This document shows positions 25,623-33,927 of a DNA stretch of 59,969 nucleotides, piece after piece; positions within the stretch are counted from its first letter, which is position 1, and each line of letters starts with the position of its first letter. The stretch spans positions 1-59,969 of the forward strand of contig JAFGHB010000074.1 of NCBI GenBank assembly GCA_016930255.1, in the 5' to 3' direction. Made by a program: the position numbers and the translations under genes. Source of the stretch: Methanomicrobia archaeon (GTDB lineage Archaea; Halobacteriota; Syntropharchaeia; Alkanophagales; Methanospirareceae). The notes beneath the pieces were generated by a model. It was not told the DNA's origin and made no database searches. It saw only the letters and a program-made list of their open reading frames with translations.

Positions 25623-26618
25623 ATGACGCGAACGAAAGATATACTCGCCGGCTGGCTTGAGCTTTCTGGATTCCCAAAGTTCACAACTTCCATGATTCCC
25701 TTTCTCCTGGGCGCGGTCGTCGCCTGGGTCGAAGACCCCGGTACCTTTGACGGCCCGGTACTCGCAATCTCGTTGCTTGCCGTATTCCTGATTTCCGAGT
25801 TCTGCTTTGTGCTCAATGCGAGCAGCATCTACGCCGATCTAAAGCGAAAAGGATTCGATCCCGATCATATCGCGGGCGCAAGCAGGCTTCATAATACCGC
25901 GGCCAGCGGCCGATTCAACGCATTCGCGAAGGGGCTGATAACGGCGAAGCAGGCGGATATCGGCGCGTATCTCTGTGTCGTGGCTGCGATACCGCTCGGC
26001 GTGCTCTTGCAGTTCCGTTTCCATACCGGGATTCTGACGCTGCCCATCGGTCTCATCGGTATCTTCATTGCGTACGCTTATTCACGCGGCCCGCGGCTCT
26101 CGTACCACGGCCTGGGCGAAGTAGCGATAACGACCGGTGTAGGCTGGATAACGGTCTTCAGCGGCTACTATCTGCAAGCAGGCCACGTGAGCTGGCTCCC
26201 GACGATCGTCGCCCTGCCCTGGGTGATCGACGTCTTCAAGCTGAAAATAACGCGCGAAATACCGGATTTCGAGTGCGACGGGTTAATAAACCGCAGGAAC
26301 CTGGTTGTTCGCTGGGGCAAGCACGTGGCGGCCAGCCTGTATCTACCGCTGACACTGTGCTCCTGGCTCACATTTATCCCCCTGCTCTTCCTCGATATCG
26401 GCATCCCCTACCCGCTTTTTCTGCTGCTCGTGCTACCGATGTACTTCACGGCAAAGAGCTTTCGGCTCATACCAGCATTTAAAAGCAGTTTGAACAAAGG
26501 GAGCAGCAAAGAGGCAATCAAGAAACAAGTCAAAGCGATAACGAAGAATGCCTTCACGGGCATGATTCTGATTCCTGTTGCACTCATCGTGATTCTTGGG
26601 GTTGCGGCGGTGCTGTGA
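25623..26618 (+). CDS. UbiA-family prenyltransferase
   Basis: 331 residues with about eight membrane helices. The first Asp-rich motif is divergent: N65, D72 and D79 in NASSIYADLKRKGFD instead of NDxxDxxxD. The second is clearer as REIPDFECDG (DxxxD), followed by VVRWGK. The family attaches a polyprenyl chain to an aromatic or other small acceptor (menaquinone, ubiquinone, haem O or archaeal lipid). The MenA-like features suggest a quinone or lipid intermediate, but no other quinone genes are here. It lies alone between the kinase and the HEAT gene. Confidence 0.8.
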   Translation: MTRTKDILAGWLELSGFPKFTTSMIPFLLGAVVAWVEDPGTFDGPVLAISLLAVFLISEFCFVLNASSIYADLKRKGFDPDHIAGASRLHNTAASGRFNAFAKGLITAKQADIGAYLCVVAAIPLGVLLQFRFHTGILTLPIGLIGIFIAYAYSRGPRLSYHGLGEVAITTGVGWITVFSGYYLQAGHVSWLPTIVALPWVIDVFKLKITREIPDFECDGLINRRNLVVRWGKHVAASLYLPLTLCSWLTFIPLLFLDIGIPYPLFLLLVLPMYFTAKSFRLIPAFKSSLNKGSSKEAIKKQVKAITKNAFTGMILIPVALIVILGVAAVL

Positions 26619-26761
26619 GCGTAAAAGAAGTCTTAAAGGACGATTCACCACGGTATCTAGATAAGCCTGACCCTGCGACCTTCTTTTCTTGTAAATCACG
26701 AGAAAAATGGAAACATACTTAACGCACGTGTGCATTAGTTCAGGATAAGGTGGTATGAGTT

Positions 26762-28726
26762 GTGGTGATAGATCAGGCAGAAATTCACCGGAAAAGCGAG
26801 AGTGGAAAAGTCGAGGAACGCAGAGAGGCACTCAAGCACCTTAAAAGCGATTTTGCTGATTTGCCTGACAAAGCTGCGGCATGGCTCGACCTCCACCGGC
26901 TCACCGGCGACGAAAACGGAGATGTGCGTTGGAGAGCAGCGGATGCACTAGGCGCGGCCTTTACCCACGTTCCTGACAAAGCTGCGGCATGGCACGATTT
27001 GCATCGGCTAATGGACGACGAAGACTGCCTTGTGCGGTTGGTAGCCGCGAATGCACTGGGCGCCACCTTCCCTTATGTCCCTGACAAAGCTGCGGCATGG
27101 CACGATTTGCATCGGCTCGCGAACGACGAATACAGCGATGTGCGGTTGGTAGCCGCGAATGCACTGGGCGCGGCCTTTACCCACGTTCCTGACAAAGAAG
27201 CGGCATGGCACGATTTGCATCGGCTCACGAACGACGAATACAGAGATGTGCGGTGTGAAGCCGCGAATGCACTGGGAGCCACCTTCCCTTATGTCCCTGA
27301 CAAAGCTGCGGCATGGCTCGACCTTCACCGGCTCACCGGTGACGATGCCCGTTCTGTGCGCGGGAGAACTGCGGGTGCACTGGGCACGGCGTTTACGCAC
27401 GTCCCTGACAGAGAAGAGGCCTGGGACAACCTCCACCGGCTCACCGGCGACGAAGACAGTGATGTGCGCGTTCAGGCGAATTACGCGCTCGGCAGAGCTT
27501 CTATACTCAAGGCCACCGAGGCAAAAACTGAAGAAGATTTCCGCAAAGAGATTGAAAATGCTTTATCCTTTTTTGAACAAACCTCACATGAATCGTGGCT
27601 TTACGAAAACCCTGCAAGATTCTGTCTTCCGTTTTACCGCTCTTTTTATATGATTACGTTCAAGAAACAGGAAGCGGAAGCTGAGGTGCAGAGCTATCTT
27701 GCCGAGGCTAAAAACGAAACGTGGGGCTCAGAGAGTAAAGAAAAACTCCTCGAAGCCGTAGAAAATCTCGCGGATGCTCTTAGAGAAGTTCAGGATGCGT
27801 CAAAAATGGATTTCGACATGATGAAAAGCGATCTCAAAGCGTACAAGCAATACTGTGATCGGGCTGCGGATCTCCTCCGCACCACCGAAGAAAAAGCACC
27901 CACGGCATCGAAATTGATCAAAAGGGGACTGCCGATAATCAATCGGAAGATACAAGAATTACTTGCTGAAATTGACAAAAAGGCGAAAATTCTCTGCGAT
28001 GCTGCAAGCGGCACAAAAGCCGAAGACTACGTTTACCCCACCTGCAAGGAAGTTCGAGAGCTCATCAAGATAAGGAACGAAGATGAGTTAGAAAAACGTG
28101 TTGAAGCGCTCATTCCTAATCTACGATTCATGGGCGAGAGCCTTCCGGAAGCTGAGCGAATTTTTGTTCTCAACAAAGTTGAAACCATTTCATCTGCAGA
28201 ATATCTCGAGGATAAATTAGGACTGCTAAATGAAATCATCGTTTATGTGACACCGCATATCCGTCTTTCAGAAAAAATCGATGAGCTACTGGGGTATGTT
28301 CGAAGAATAGAGTCGTCGTGTAATCAAATTATACGGGATATCGAAGAAAAAGGTGTTACGCTCAAAGCGGAAGATAAACACGAGTTGAAAACGTTAGCTG
28401 ATGATTTAAAAGCGGCTAACAAAGAGCAGCTCACTCAGTTCGCACAAGAATTCATCAAACTGCTTGAAGACCCCGAAATCCAGCAGGAATTGGAGAAGCA
28501 TGCACCGAAAGAGAGATCACGAATAAAGAGAGCGTTTTCGACTATAGGAAGAATAGCCAATGAACTCGGAATTGCAGTGAGTGCTGCCGTAACTGCTGAA
28601 GGGCTCCTTCCCCAGATTGAGGCTATTATGGCCCAGATGGGGGTTATTAGCCACATAAATCCGGCACTCGCCGCGGCACTCATCCTGATACCCCTCGTCG
28701 CACTCAAGGAACGGACGTTGAAATGA
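26762..28726 (+). CDS. HEAT-repeat protein with helical region and hydrophobic C-terminus
   Basis: 654 residues. Residues about 35-250 contain six tandem 36-residue helical repeats with the consensus VPDKAAAWxDLHRLTxDExxDVRxxAAxALGAAFTH, a longer variant of HEAT/PBS-lyase units. Residues 250-590 are charged and probably coiled-coil or helical bundle. The last 70 residues include two hydrophobic stretches (about 598-620 and 628-648) that could insert in a membrane. The function is unknown; HEAT solenoids usually bind proteins. Translation starts at GTG 26762, supported by AAGGTGG 8 nt upstream. The gene is convergent with the NDH-2-like gene, 48 bp away. Confidence 0.75.
   Translation: MVIDQAEIHRKSESGKVEERREALKHLKSDFADLPDKAAAWLDLHRLTGDENGDVRWRAADALGAAFTHVPDKAAAWHDLHRLMDDEDCLVRLVAANALGATFPYVPDKAAAWHDLHRLANDEYSDVRLVAANALGAAFTHVPDKEAAWHDLHRLTNDEYRDVRCEAANALGATFPYVPDKAAAWLDLHRLTGDDARSVRGRTAGALGTAFTHVPDREEAWDNLHRLTGDEDSDVRVQANYALGRASILKATEAKTEEDFRKEIENALSFFEQTSHESWLYENPARFCLPFYRSFYMITFKKQEAEAEVQSYLAEAKNETWGSESKEKLLEAVENLADALREVQDASKMDFDMMKSDLKAYKQYCDRAADLLRTTEEKAPTASKLIKRGLPIINRKIQELLAEIDKKAKILCDAASGTKAEDYVYPTCKEVRELIKIRNEDELEKRVEALIPNLRFMGESLPEAERIFVLNKVETISSAEYLEDKLGLLNEIIVYVTPHIRLSEKIDELLGYVRRIESSCNQIIRDIEEKGVTLKAEDKHELKTLADDLKAANKEQLTQFAQEFIKLLEDPEIQQELEKHAPKERSRIKRAFSTIGRIANELGIAVSAAVTAEGLLPQIEAIMAQMGVISHINPALAAALILIPLVALKERTLK
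26867..27514 (+). repeat. 108-bp tandem repeat encoding 36-residue HEAT units
   Basis: The GACAAAGCTGCGGCATGG block recurs every 108 bp, with units starting at 26867, 26975, 27083, 27191, 27299 and 27407. Units 2-5 are nearly identical at the DNA level over long stretches, including silent positions, pointing to recent duplication or gene conversion. Assembly collapse or copy-number variation between strains is possible here. Confidence 0.85.
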
Positions 28727-28774
28727 AGGGAGTTTTTCCTTAAAATCCACAACACGCAACAGCGAGCAGCAGCT

Positions 28775-29902
28775 TCATCGAAACCGTCTCATGTAGCGCC
28801 ACTCGACAAATTTCTTGATATGGTACGCAAAAGGCTTAAACATGCGTCTGCCTGAGAATGCCACGGCTTTATCTGCACCCATTGATATTAAGGCACGCGG
28901 ATTCGCTCTAGTGTTCTTGGGCTTGTAGGCGCTCAATTCCTGGTTGTTCAGTGTACGGAGGATATTCTTCGCCGCGGTTTTGCCCTGATACTCCGCCTCC
29001 TCGACGTTCTGGCCCGAGCAGACACCGTCACGTTCGAAGTACGCGGTATCGCCAACGGCAAACACCTCTTCCATGCCTTCCACACGGAGATACTGATCCA
29101 GTTTCAGCCAGCCCTTCACCTTTGGAAGATTGAGTCGCTCCAGCAGGCTGTTCGGTTTTATCCCCGCGGTCCAGATAATTAGATCGTACGGGAGTTTCTG
29201 TCCGCTTTTGAACGTTATCTTGTGCGCGCTTACCTCCTGCACCGCCGTCTCCGTCAACGCTTCCACGCCGCGAGCACAGAGGAACTCCTCGACGCAGTCT
29301 GCTACTTTGTCATAGGGACAGGCGGGGAGCATTCGCGGCATCATCTCGACGAGGCAGATTCGGGCGTCTAAGGCTAAGCGTCGAGCCTTGAAATAATCGA
29401 CCAGTTCACCGGCTACTTCCACTCCGCTCAGGCCTGCTCCGATAACCATAATAGTCGGCTTTTGTGCATGCTCAAGGGCAACAACTGCGTCCCTGGTCGC
29501 TAACGTCGCCTGTAAGGTATGCACGGTATGCGAAAACTCCTCTGCCCCGGGGATGCCGAAAAACGTCTGTTCCGCGCCGAGCGCGATGACGAGGAAATCG
29601 TACGCGATGTCATTTTCTTCGCCCTGGATCATGTCTCTGGTCTTCACGAGTTTCGCCTGGAAGTCAATATCCACAACCTCTGCGTGTACGAATCGCGCAC
29701 TATTCTTCGCTGCGAATCGGTTCAAATCGCTCGAGATCTCTTCCGGGGTGACTTTTCCGCTCAAAAGCTCCGGATAGGCCGGCTGGTACTCAAATCGTGT
29801 GCTACGGTCTACTAAGATAAGGTCGAGATCTTTTGTATGCTTTCGTAATGTACGTGCGACTTCCACGCCGCCGAATCCGCAGCCCAGCACGACAACCTTC
29901 AT
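28775..29902 (-). CDS. NDH-2-like FAD-dependent NAD(P)H dehydrogenase
   Basis: 375 residues with two dinucleotide-binding folds: GCGFGGVEVA at 8-17 for FAD and GAGLSGVEVAGELVD near residues 156-170 for NAD(P)H. The C-terminal FAD-contact motif EVFAVGDTAYFE follows. There is no redox-active CxxC, so it belongs to the type II NADH dehydrogenase group rather than to the disulfide reductases. A short basic C-terminal helix (VEWRYMRRFR) could attach to the membrane. The electron acceptor may be a membrane quinone or methanophenazine (inference). It is divergent from the DRG gene with 92 bp between starts. Confidence 0.85.
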   Translation of the reverse strand: MKVVVLGCGFGGVEVARTLRKHTKDLDLILVDRSTRFEYQPAYPELLSGKVTPEEISSDLNRFAAKNSARFVHAEVVDIDFQAKLVKTRDMIQGEENDIAYDFLVIALGAEQTFFGIPGAEEFSHTVHTLQATLATRDAVVALEHAQKPTIMVIGAGLSGVEVAGELVDYFKARRLALDARICLVEMMPRMLPACPYDKVADCVEEFLCARGVEALTETAVQEVSAHKITFKSGQKLPYDLIIWTAGIKPNSLLERLNLPKVKGWLKLDQYLRVEGMEEVFAVGDTAYFERDGVCSGQNVEEAEYQGKTAAKNILRTLNNQELSAYKPKNTRANPRALISMGADKAVAFSGRRMFKPFAYHIKKFVEWRYMRRFR

Positions 29903-29994
29903 AGTAAAACAATATCAACGCCCATCTATCTATAATTTAATGGTAAACCCCGTTTCCCGCAGATTTATTGAGATCATCGCGTGTGTGAGTGAGC

Positions 29995-31092
29995 ATGACC
30001 ATCGAAGATGAGATCAAGGACATAGAGGACGAAATACGGACGACTTCGTACAACAAGGCGACTATGCACCACATCGGGCGGCTCAAAGCGAAACTTGCCA
30101 GGCTGAAGGATGATTTGCAAAAACGGGCGACCGCGAAATCCGCGAGTAAGGGGGCAGGTTACGCAGTTAAGAAATCTGGCGATGCTACGGTCGTCATGGT
30201 GGGTTATCCTTCCGTTGGCAAATCTACACTGCTCAATTGCCTTACCGGCACTAACGCCGAAGTTGCCGCGTACGATTTCACCACGGTCGACGTGATTCCG
30301 GGCACGCTGATTTACAAAGGTGCACGAATACAATTGCTCGATGTCCCAGGTCTTATTTCCGGCGCTGCGGCGGGACGTGGACGCGGAAAAGAGGTGCTCT
30401 CGATAATCCGAAACGCAGATCTCATTCTTATCATTGTGGACGTCCTGCATCCGCAGCAGTACGATACGTTGGTAAAAGAAGTATACGACGCAGGCATTCG
30501 AATTAATGCGAAACCGCCTGAGATTACCATCCGTAAAGCGAGTCGCGGCGGCATCACCGTTAACAGCACCGTCGACCTCGAACTTGATGAGAGGATGATC
30601 AAAGCGGTATTAGCAGAGTACAAAATACACAATGCTGAGGTTCTTATACGCGAACGCATCACACTCGATGAGCTTATTGACACGGTCGCGGGAAACCGGA
30701 AATACATCCGTGCACTCACGATCTTGAACAAGATGGATCTGGTAAATCCCACGCAGCTCCGGGCTCTCAAGCATCAGTTCCCCGACGCCGCGGTGATTTC
30801 CGCCGCGGTCGGGATAAACACCGACGCACTGAAAGATAGGATCTATGACGAGCTGGAATTCATAAGCATTTATATGAAGCCGCACGGCGGATCGCCGGAT
30901 ATGGATAACCCGCTGGTTATAAAGCTGGATTCCACGATCGCTGACGTCTGCTCCACCATTCATCGTGATTTCATCGAGAAGTTCCGCTATGCACGCATCT
31001 GGGGCGCGTCCGCGAAGTACGGCGGCCAGCGTGTCGGGCTCTCGCACGTGCTTGTCGACGGCGATGTGGTGAGCATCGTGACGCGACGATAA
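29995..31092 (+). CDS. drg: DRG-family GTP-binding protein with TGS domain
   Basis: About 365 residues from the ATG at 29995; an in-frame GTG at 29989 is an alternative start. A coiled N-terminus is followed by the Obg/DRG G domain: G1 GYPSVGKST at about 70-78, G2/switch FTTVDVIPG, G3 DVPGLI, G4 NKMD and G5 SAA. Residues about 290-365 form a TGS domain. DRG proteins are conserved in archaea and eukaryotes and associate with ribosomes and translation; cellular role in archaea is only broadly defined. It is monocistronic or co-transcribed with dapB, 53 bp downstream. Confidence 0.93.
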   Translation: MTIEDEIKDIEDEIRTTSYNKATMHHIGRLKAKLARLKDDLQKRATAKSASKGAGYAVKKSGDATVVMVGYPSVGKSTLLNCLTGTNAEVAAYDFTTVDVIPGTLIYKGARIQLLDVPGLISGAAAGRGRGKEVLSIIRNADLILIIVDVLHPQQYDTLVKEVYDAGIRINAKPPEITIRKASRGGITVNSTVDLELDERMIKAVLAEYKIHNAEVLIRERITLDELIDTVAGNRKYIRALTILNKMDLVNPTQLRALKHQFPDAAVISAAVGINTDALKDRIYDELEFISIYMKPHGGSPDMDNPLVIKLDSTIADVCSTIHRDFIEKFRYARIWGASAKYGGQRVGLSHVLVDGDVVSIVTRR

Positions 31093-31145
31093 AACAAACC
31101 GCACCGCTTAGCTTATAAACAACGGTGAGCTATGTTTAACTCATC

Positions 31146-31943
31146 ATGGCAATAAAAGTAGCGGTAGCAGGCGCCAAGGGGAGGACGGGCGGTCAAATCG
31201 TGCAGGGCATTTTAGAGAGCGAGACGATGGAGCTGGTGGCTGGTTTCGACCTTCATGGCGTGGGTGACGAGCTGGCGCCCGGCGTGAACGTGTCAAGTCC
31301 TGAGGAGATGGAGAAGGTGCTCACGGCGGTCAAGCCGCAGGTGCTCGTGGATTTTACGGACGCTACAGCCGCCGTCGAGAACATAAAAGTCGCCGCGCGT
31401 AATCACGTCAAGCTCGTGGTTGGCACGACGGGTTTTTCACCGGAGCAGTTTAAAGAGCTGGAAGAGGCTATTGCGGGTAACGTCCCTGCTATTATTTCCC
31501 CGAACTTCTCCATCGGTGTGAACGTCTTTTGGAAATTGATTGCAGAAGCTGCGCGACAGCTTCACCCCTATCAGTACCACATGGAGATCATCGAAATGCA
31601 TCATGCGCATAAGAAGGACGCGCCGAGCGGAACAGCGTTGAAAGCCGCGGAGATTTTAGCCAACTATCCCGCAGAGGGTGCGAGATCGTTTGTTTATGGC
31701 CGACAGGGTATAACGGGCGAACGCACGAATGCGGAGATCGGAATCCATGCAGTACGCGCGGGCGAGATCGTTGGCGAGCATACCGTATTGTATGCGGGCA
31801 AAGGAGAACGCCTGGAGATAACCCACCGTTTACAGAGCCGCGAAGCACTCGCTCGGGGTGCAATCAAGGCTGTTGAATGGATCAGCGGTAAAGAAAGCGG
31901 CCAGATATACTCGATGGACGATATGCTGAGTGAACTGGGATAG
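31146..31943 (+). CDS. dapB: 4-hydroxy-tetrahydrodipicolinate reductase
   Basis: 265 residues. The NAD(P) motif GAKGRTGGQI is at residues 9-18, VGTTGFS near residue 95, and the substrate-binding signature EMHHAHKKDAPSGTAL near 148-163 contains the catalytic His pair and Lys. GERTNAEIGIHAVRAGEIVGEHTV follows as in other DapB proteins. It reduces the DapA product in lysine/diaminopimelate synthesis. No dapA or other lysine gene is adjacent. Length is normal for the family. Confidence 0.95.
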   Translation: MAIKVAVAGAKGRTGGQIVQGILESETMELVAGFDLHGVGDELAPGVNVSSPEEMEKVLTAVKPQVLVDFTDATAAVENIKVAARNHVKLVVGTTGFSPEQFKELEEAIAGNVPAIISPNFSIGVNVFWKLIAEAARQLHPYQYHMEIIEMHHAHKKDAPSGTALKAAEILANYPAEGARSFVYGRQGITGERTNAEIGIHAVRAGEIVGEHTVLYAGKGERLEITHRLQSREALARGAIKAVEWISGKESGQIYSMDDMLSELG

Positions 31944-32003
31944 AGTTACACTAAACCAAGCGCTTTATCATTCTATTTATTGTAACCGGAGGAAGGAGGT
32001 AAA

Positions 32004-33008
32004 ATGAGTGGGAATAAGAAGGTGAAGGATTTAAAAGTCGGCAGCTCGGTAGATTCCTCGTTTCTCGTAATGGAGAAGGAGCTGAGGGAATTCATCACGA
32101 AAGGGGGCTACTATCTCCAGGTGAAATTAGGCGACAGCACGGGCAGTATATGGGCGCGGTGCTGGGATCGGGCGGAGGCCGTTGCGTCGCGGTTCGAACT
32201 CGGGGATATTGTGCGCGTAAAGGGCGTCGTGGAATCCTTCAAGGGGCGCTTACAGGTGATCTTCACGCCAGACGGAATCGCACGAAGCACGAAAACCTAC
32301 GATATCACGGAATACCTGCCACGGACTTCGAAGGATATCGACCGCCTATTCGATGAGTTAGTAAAGACGGCGGAAAGTATGGAGAACGAGAATTTAAAGC
32401 GTGTGGTTTTCGCCTTCCTCAATGACGCCGCGTTTGTAACTTCATTCAAAAAAGCTCCGGCCGCTAAGATACATCACCACAGTTATATCGGCGGGCTGAT
32501 CGAGCATACGCAGTCTGTTGCGGCGATTTGCGAGACCATCGCCCAGCTTTACCCTGAGCTTGATCGTGACTTGCTGCTTGCGGGCGCCATCCTGCACGAT
32601 ATCGGAAAGACCGAGACGTACGAGTATACCTTCCGAATAGACATAACAGAGGAGGGCGGGCTTGTTAACCACATCGTGCTGGGCTACCAAAGGGTGGAGG
32701 CAAAAATAAAGAGACTGAAAGGCTTCCCGGAGGAACTTCGGCTGCGATTGCTGCATCTCATCCTGAGCCATCATAAGCACGGCGAATGGGGCTCCCCGGT
32801 GAAGCCGCTGTTCGCAGAGGCGGAAGCGTTATGTTATGCGGATATGCTCGATTCACAACTCAAGGAGTTCCTGCAGCTCCAGAAGCGCGAGGAAGAGAAA
32901 GGTAAAGAGGGCATCTGGAGCGATTTTAGCTGGCGATTGGATCGGTTCCTCTATCTGGGCACAGATAAGGGGAAAAAACAATTACAAGGATCGAAGAGGC
33001 AAGAATAG
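32004..33008 (+). CDS. OB-fold plus HD-domain exoribonuclease (YhaM-like)
   Basis: 334 residues. The N-terminal ~110 residues form an OB fold (VKDLKVGSSVDSSFLV, YYLQVKLGDSTGSIWARCWD, GDIVRVKGVVESFKGRLQVIF). Residues 150-300 are an HD metal-dependent domain (HHHSYIGGLIEHTQSV, ILHDIGKTETYEYT, LSHHKHGEWGSP). This order is that of the YhaM 3'-to-5' exoribonucleases. It probably degrades RNA or single-stranded nucleic acid in the cytoplasm, with the OB fold gripping the substrate. A GGAGGAAGGAGG-like purine run precedes the ATG at 32004. Confidence 0.85.
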   Translation: MSGNKKVKDLKVGSSVDSSFLVMEKELREFITKGGYYLQVKLGDSTGSIWARCWDRAEAVASRFELGDIVRVKGVVESFKGRLQVIFTPDGIARSTKTYDITEYLPRTSKDIDRLFDELVKTAESMENENLKRVVFAFLNDAAFVTSFKKAPAAKIHHHSYIGGLIEHTQSVAAICETIAQLYPELDRDLLLAGAILHDIGKTETYEYTFRIDITEEGGLVNHIVLGYQRVEAKIKRLKGFPEELRLRLLHLILSHHKHGEWGSPVKPLFAEAEALCYADMLDSQLKEFLQLQKREEEKGKEGIWSDFSWRLDRFLYLGTDKGKKQLQGSKRQE

Positions 33009-33020
33009 AATAATAGCGGA

Positions 33021-33884
33021 ATGCACACCGATAGCATGACTACTAAAACGAAAAACACAGACGCAAACGCAAAGAACACGAGCTTGTTAAAGCTGCTAAA
33101 ACCAGCCGATTTGCTCTCTATCCTCAACGCGCTCTTCGGCTTCGCTGCGATACTATTCGTGCTTGATGGCACAAGCGTTACCGAACGAGCACTGGAAAAT
33201 GCGCTTATCCTGATTTTACTCGCGGTCGTTGCTGACTGCTTGGATGGCACGGTAGCGCGGAAGATGGGAAGCTCCCCAATCGGCAAATATCTCGATTCGC
33301 TTGCCGATATGGTCTCCTTCGGTGTTGCGCCGGCGATTGCCGCCTATGTGCTCTTCAAGAGCCATTTACGGGTTCCCACCACGTATACTGGTGTTGTACT
33401 GGCAGTATGCAGTGCTTATGTAGTATGCGGCATGCTCCGGCTCGCACGATTTGACGCAAAACCTTTCTTTCAAAAAGAATGCTTCACCAAGGAAACAACA
33501 ACTCTTAACACAGGTTCCCTTTTTGGGAAAGAAAAGGTGTCTGACGGCTTTTTCGAGGGCTTCCCCATTACCGGCAGTGCGACGTTTTTAGCTTCGTTCA
33601 TGCTCCTGACCATCGAACTACAACCACAGGTTCCCATCCCGTTAAGCGTTCCTATTCTTATAGGACTAATAGGCCTGCTCTGCCTCTTGATGACCAGCAG
33701 GATACGATACCGGAACATACGAGATAAACGAATAACAATACCGGCAGGGATGGTGTTTTTAACACTGTTCGCCCTTTATATCACGTCTTCGGCATTTATT
33801 TATCCCGCAATCGCTGTGGCCGTATTAACAGCGTTTTATATTTGCAGCCCCTTATTATATAAGAAAAGGGAAAATTTTATGTGA
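33021..33884 (+). CDS. pssA: CDP-diacylglycerol/CDP-archaeol serine phosphatidyltransferase-like
   Basis: 287 residues with about eight membrane helices. The CDP-alcohol phosphotransferase signature DGTVARKMGSSPIGKYLDSLAD carries the conserved Asp and Arg residues; the one-residue shorter spacer before Gly is usual in archaeal members. DMVSFGVAPA places it in the PssA subgroup, so it should make archaetidylserine from CDP-archaeol and serine. It starts 12 nt after the HD-nuclease gene and is probably co-transcribed with it. The first 20 residues are hydrophilic, and a second ATG at 33036 is possible. Confidence 0.87.
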   Translation: MHTDSMTTKTKNTDANAKNTSLLKLLKPADLLSILNALFGFAAILFVLDGTSVTERALENALILILLAVVADCLDGTVARKMGSSPIGKYLDSLADMVSFGVAPAIAAYVLFKSHLRVPTTYTGVVLAVCSAYVVCGMLRLARFDAKPFFQKECFTKETTTLNTGSLFGKEKVSDGFFEGFPITGSATFLASFMLLTIELQPQVPIPLSVPILIGLIGLLCLLMTSRIRYRNIRDKRITIPAGMVFLTLFALYITSSAFIYPAIAVAVLTAFYICSPLLYKKRENFM

Positions 33885-33927
33885 ATCCTGTTGTTTATAT
33901 GAGTGCAGATCAAATCGGGAGCAGATT

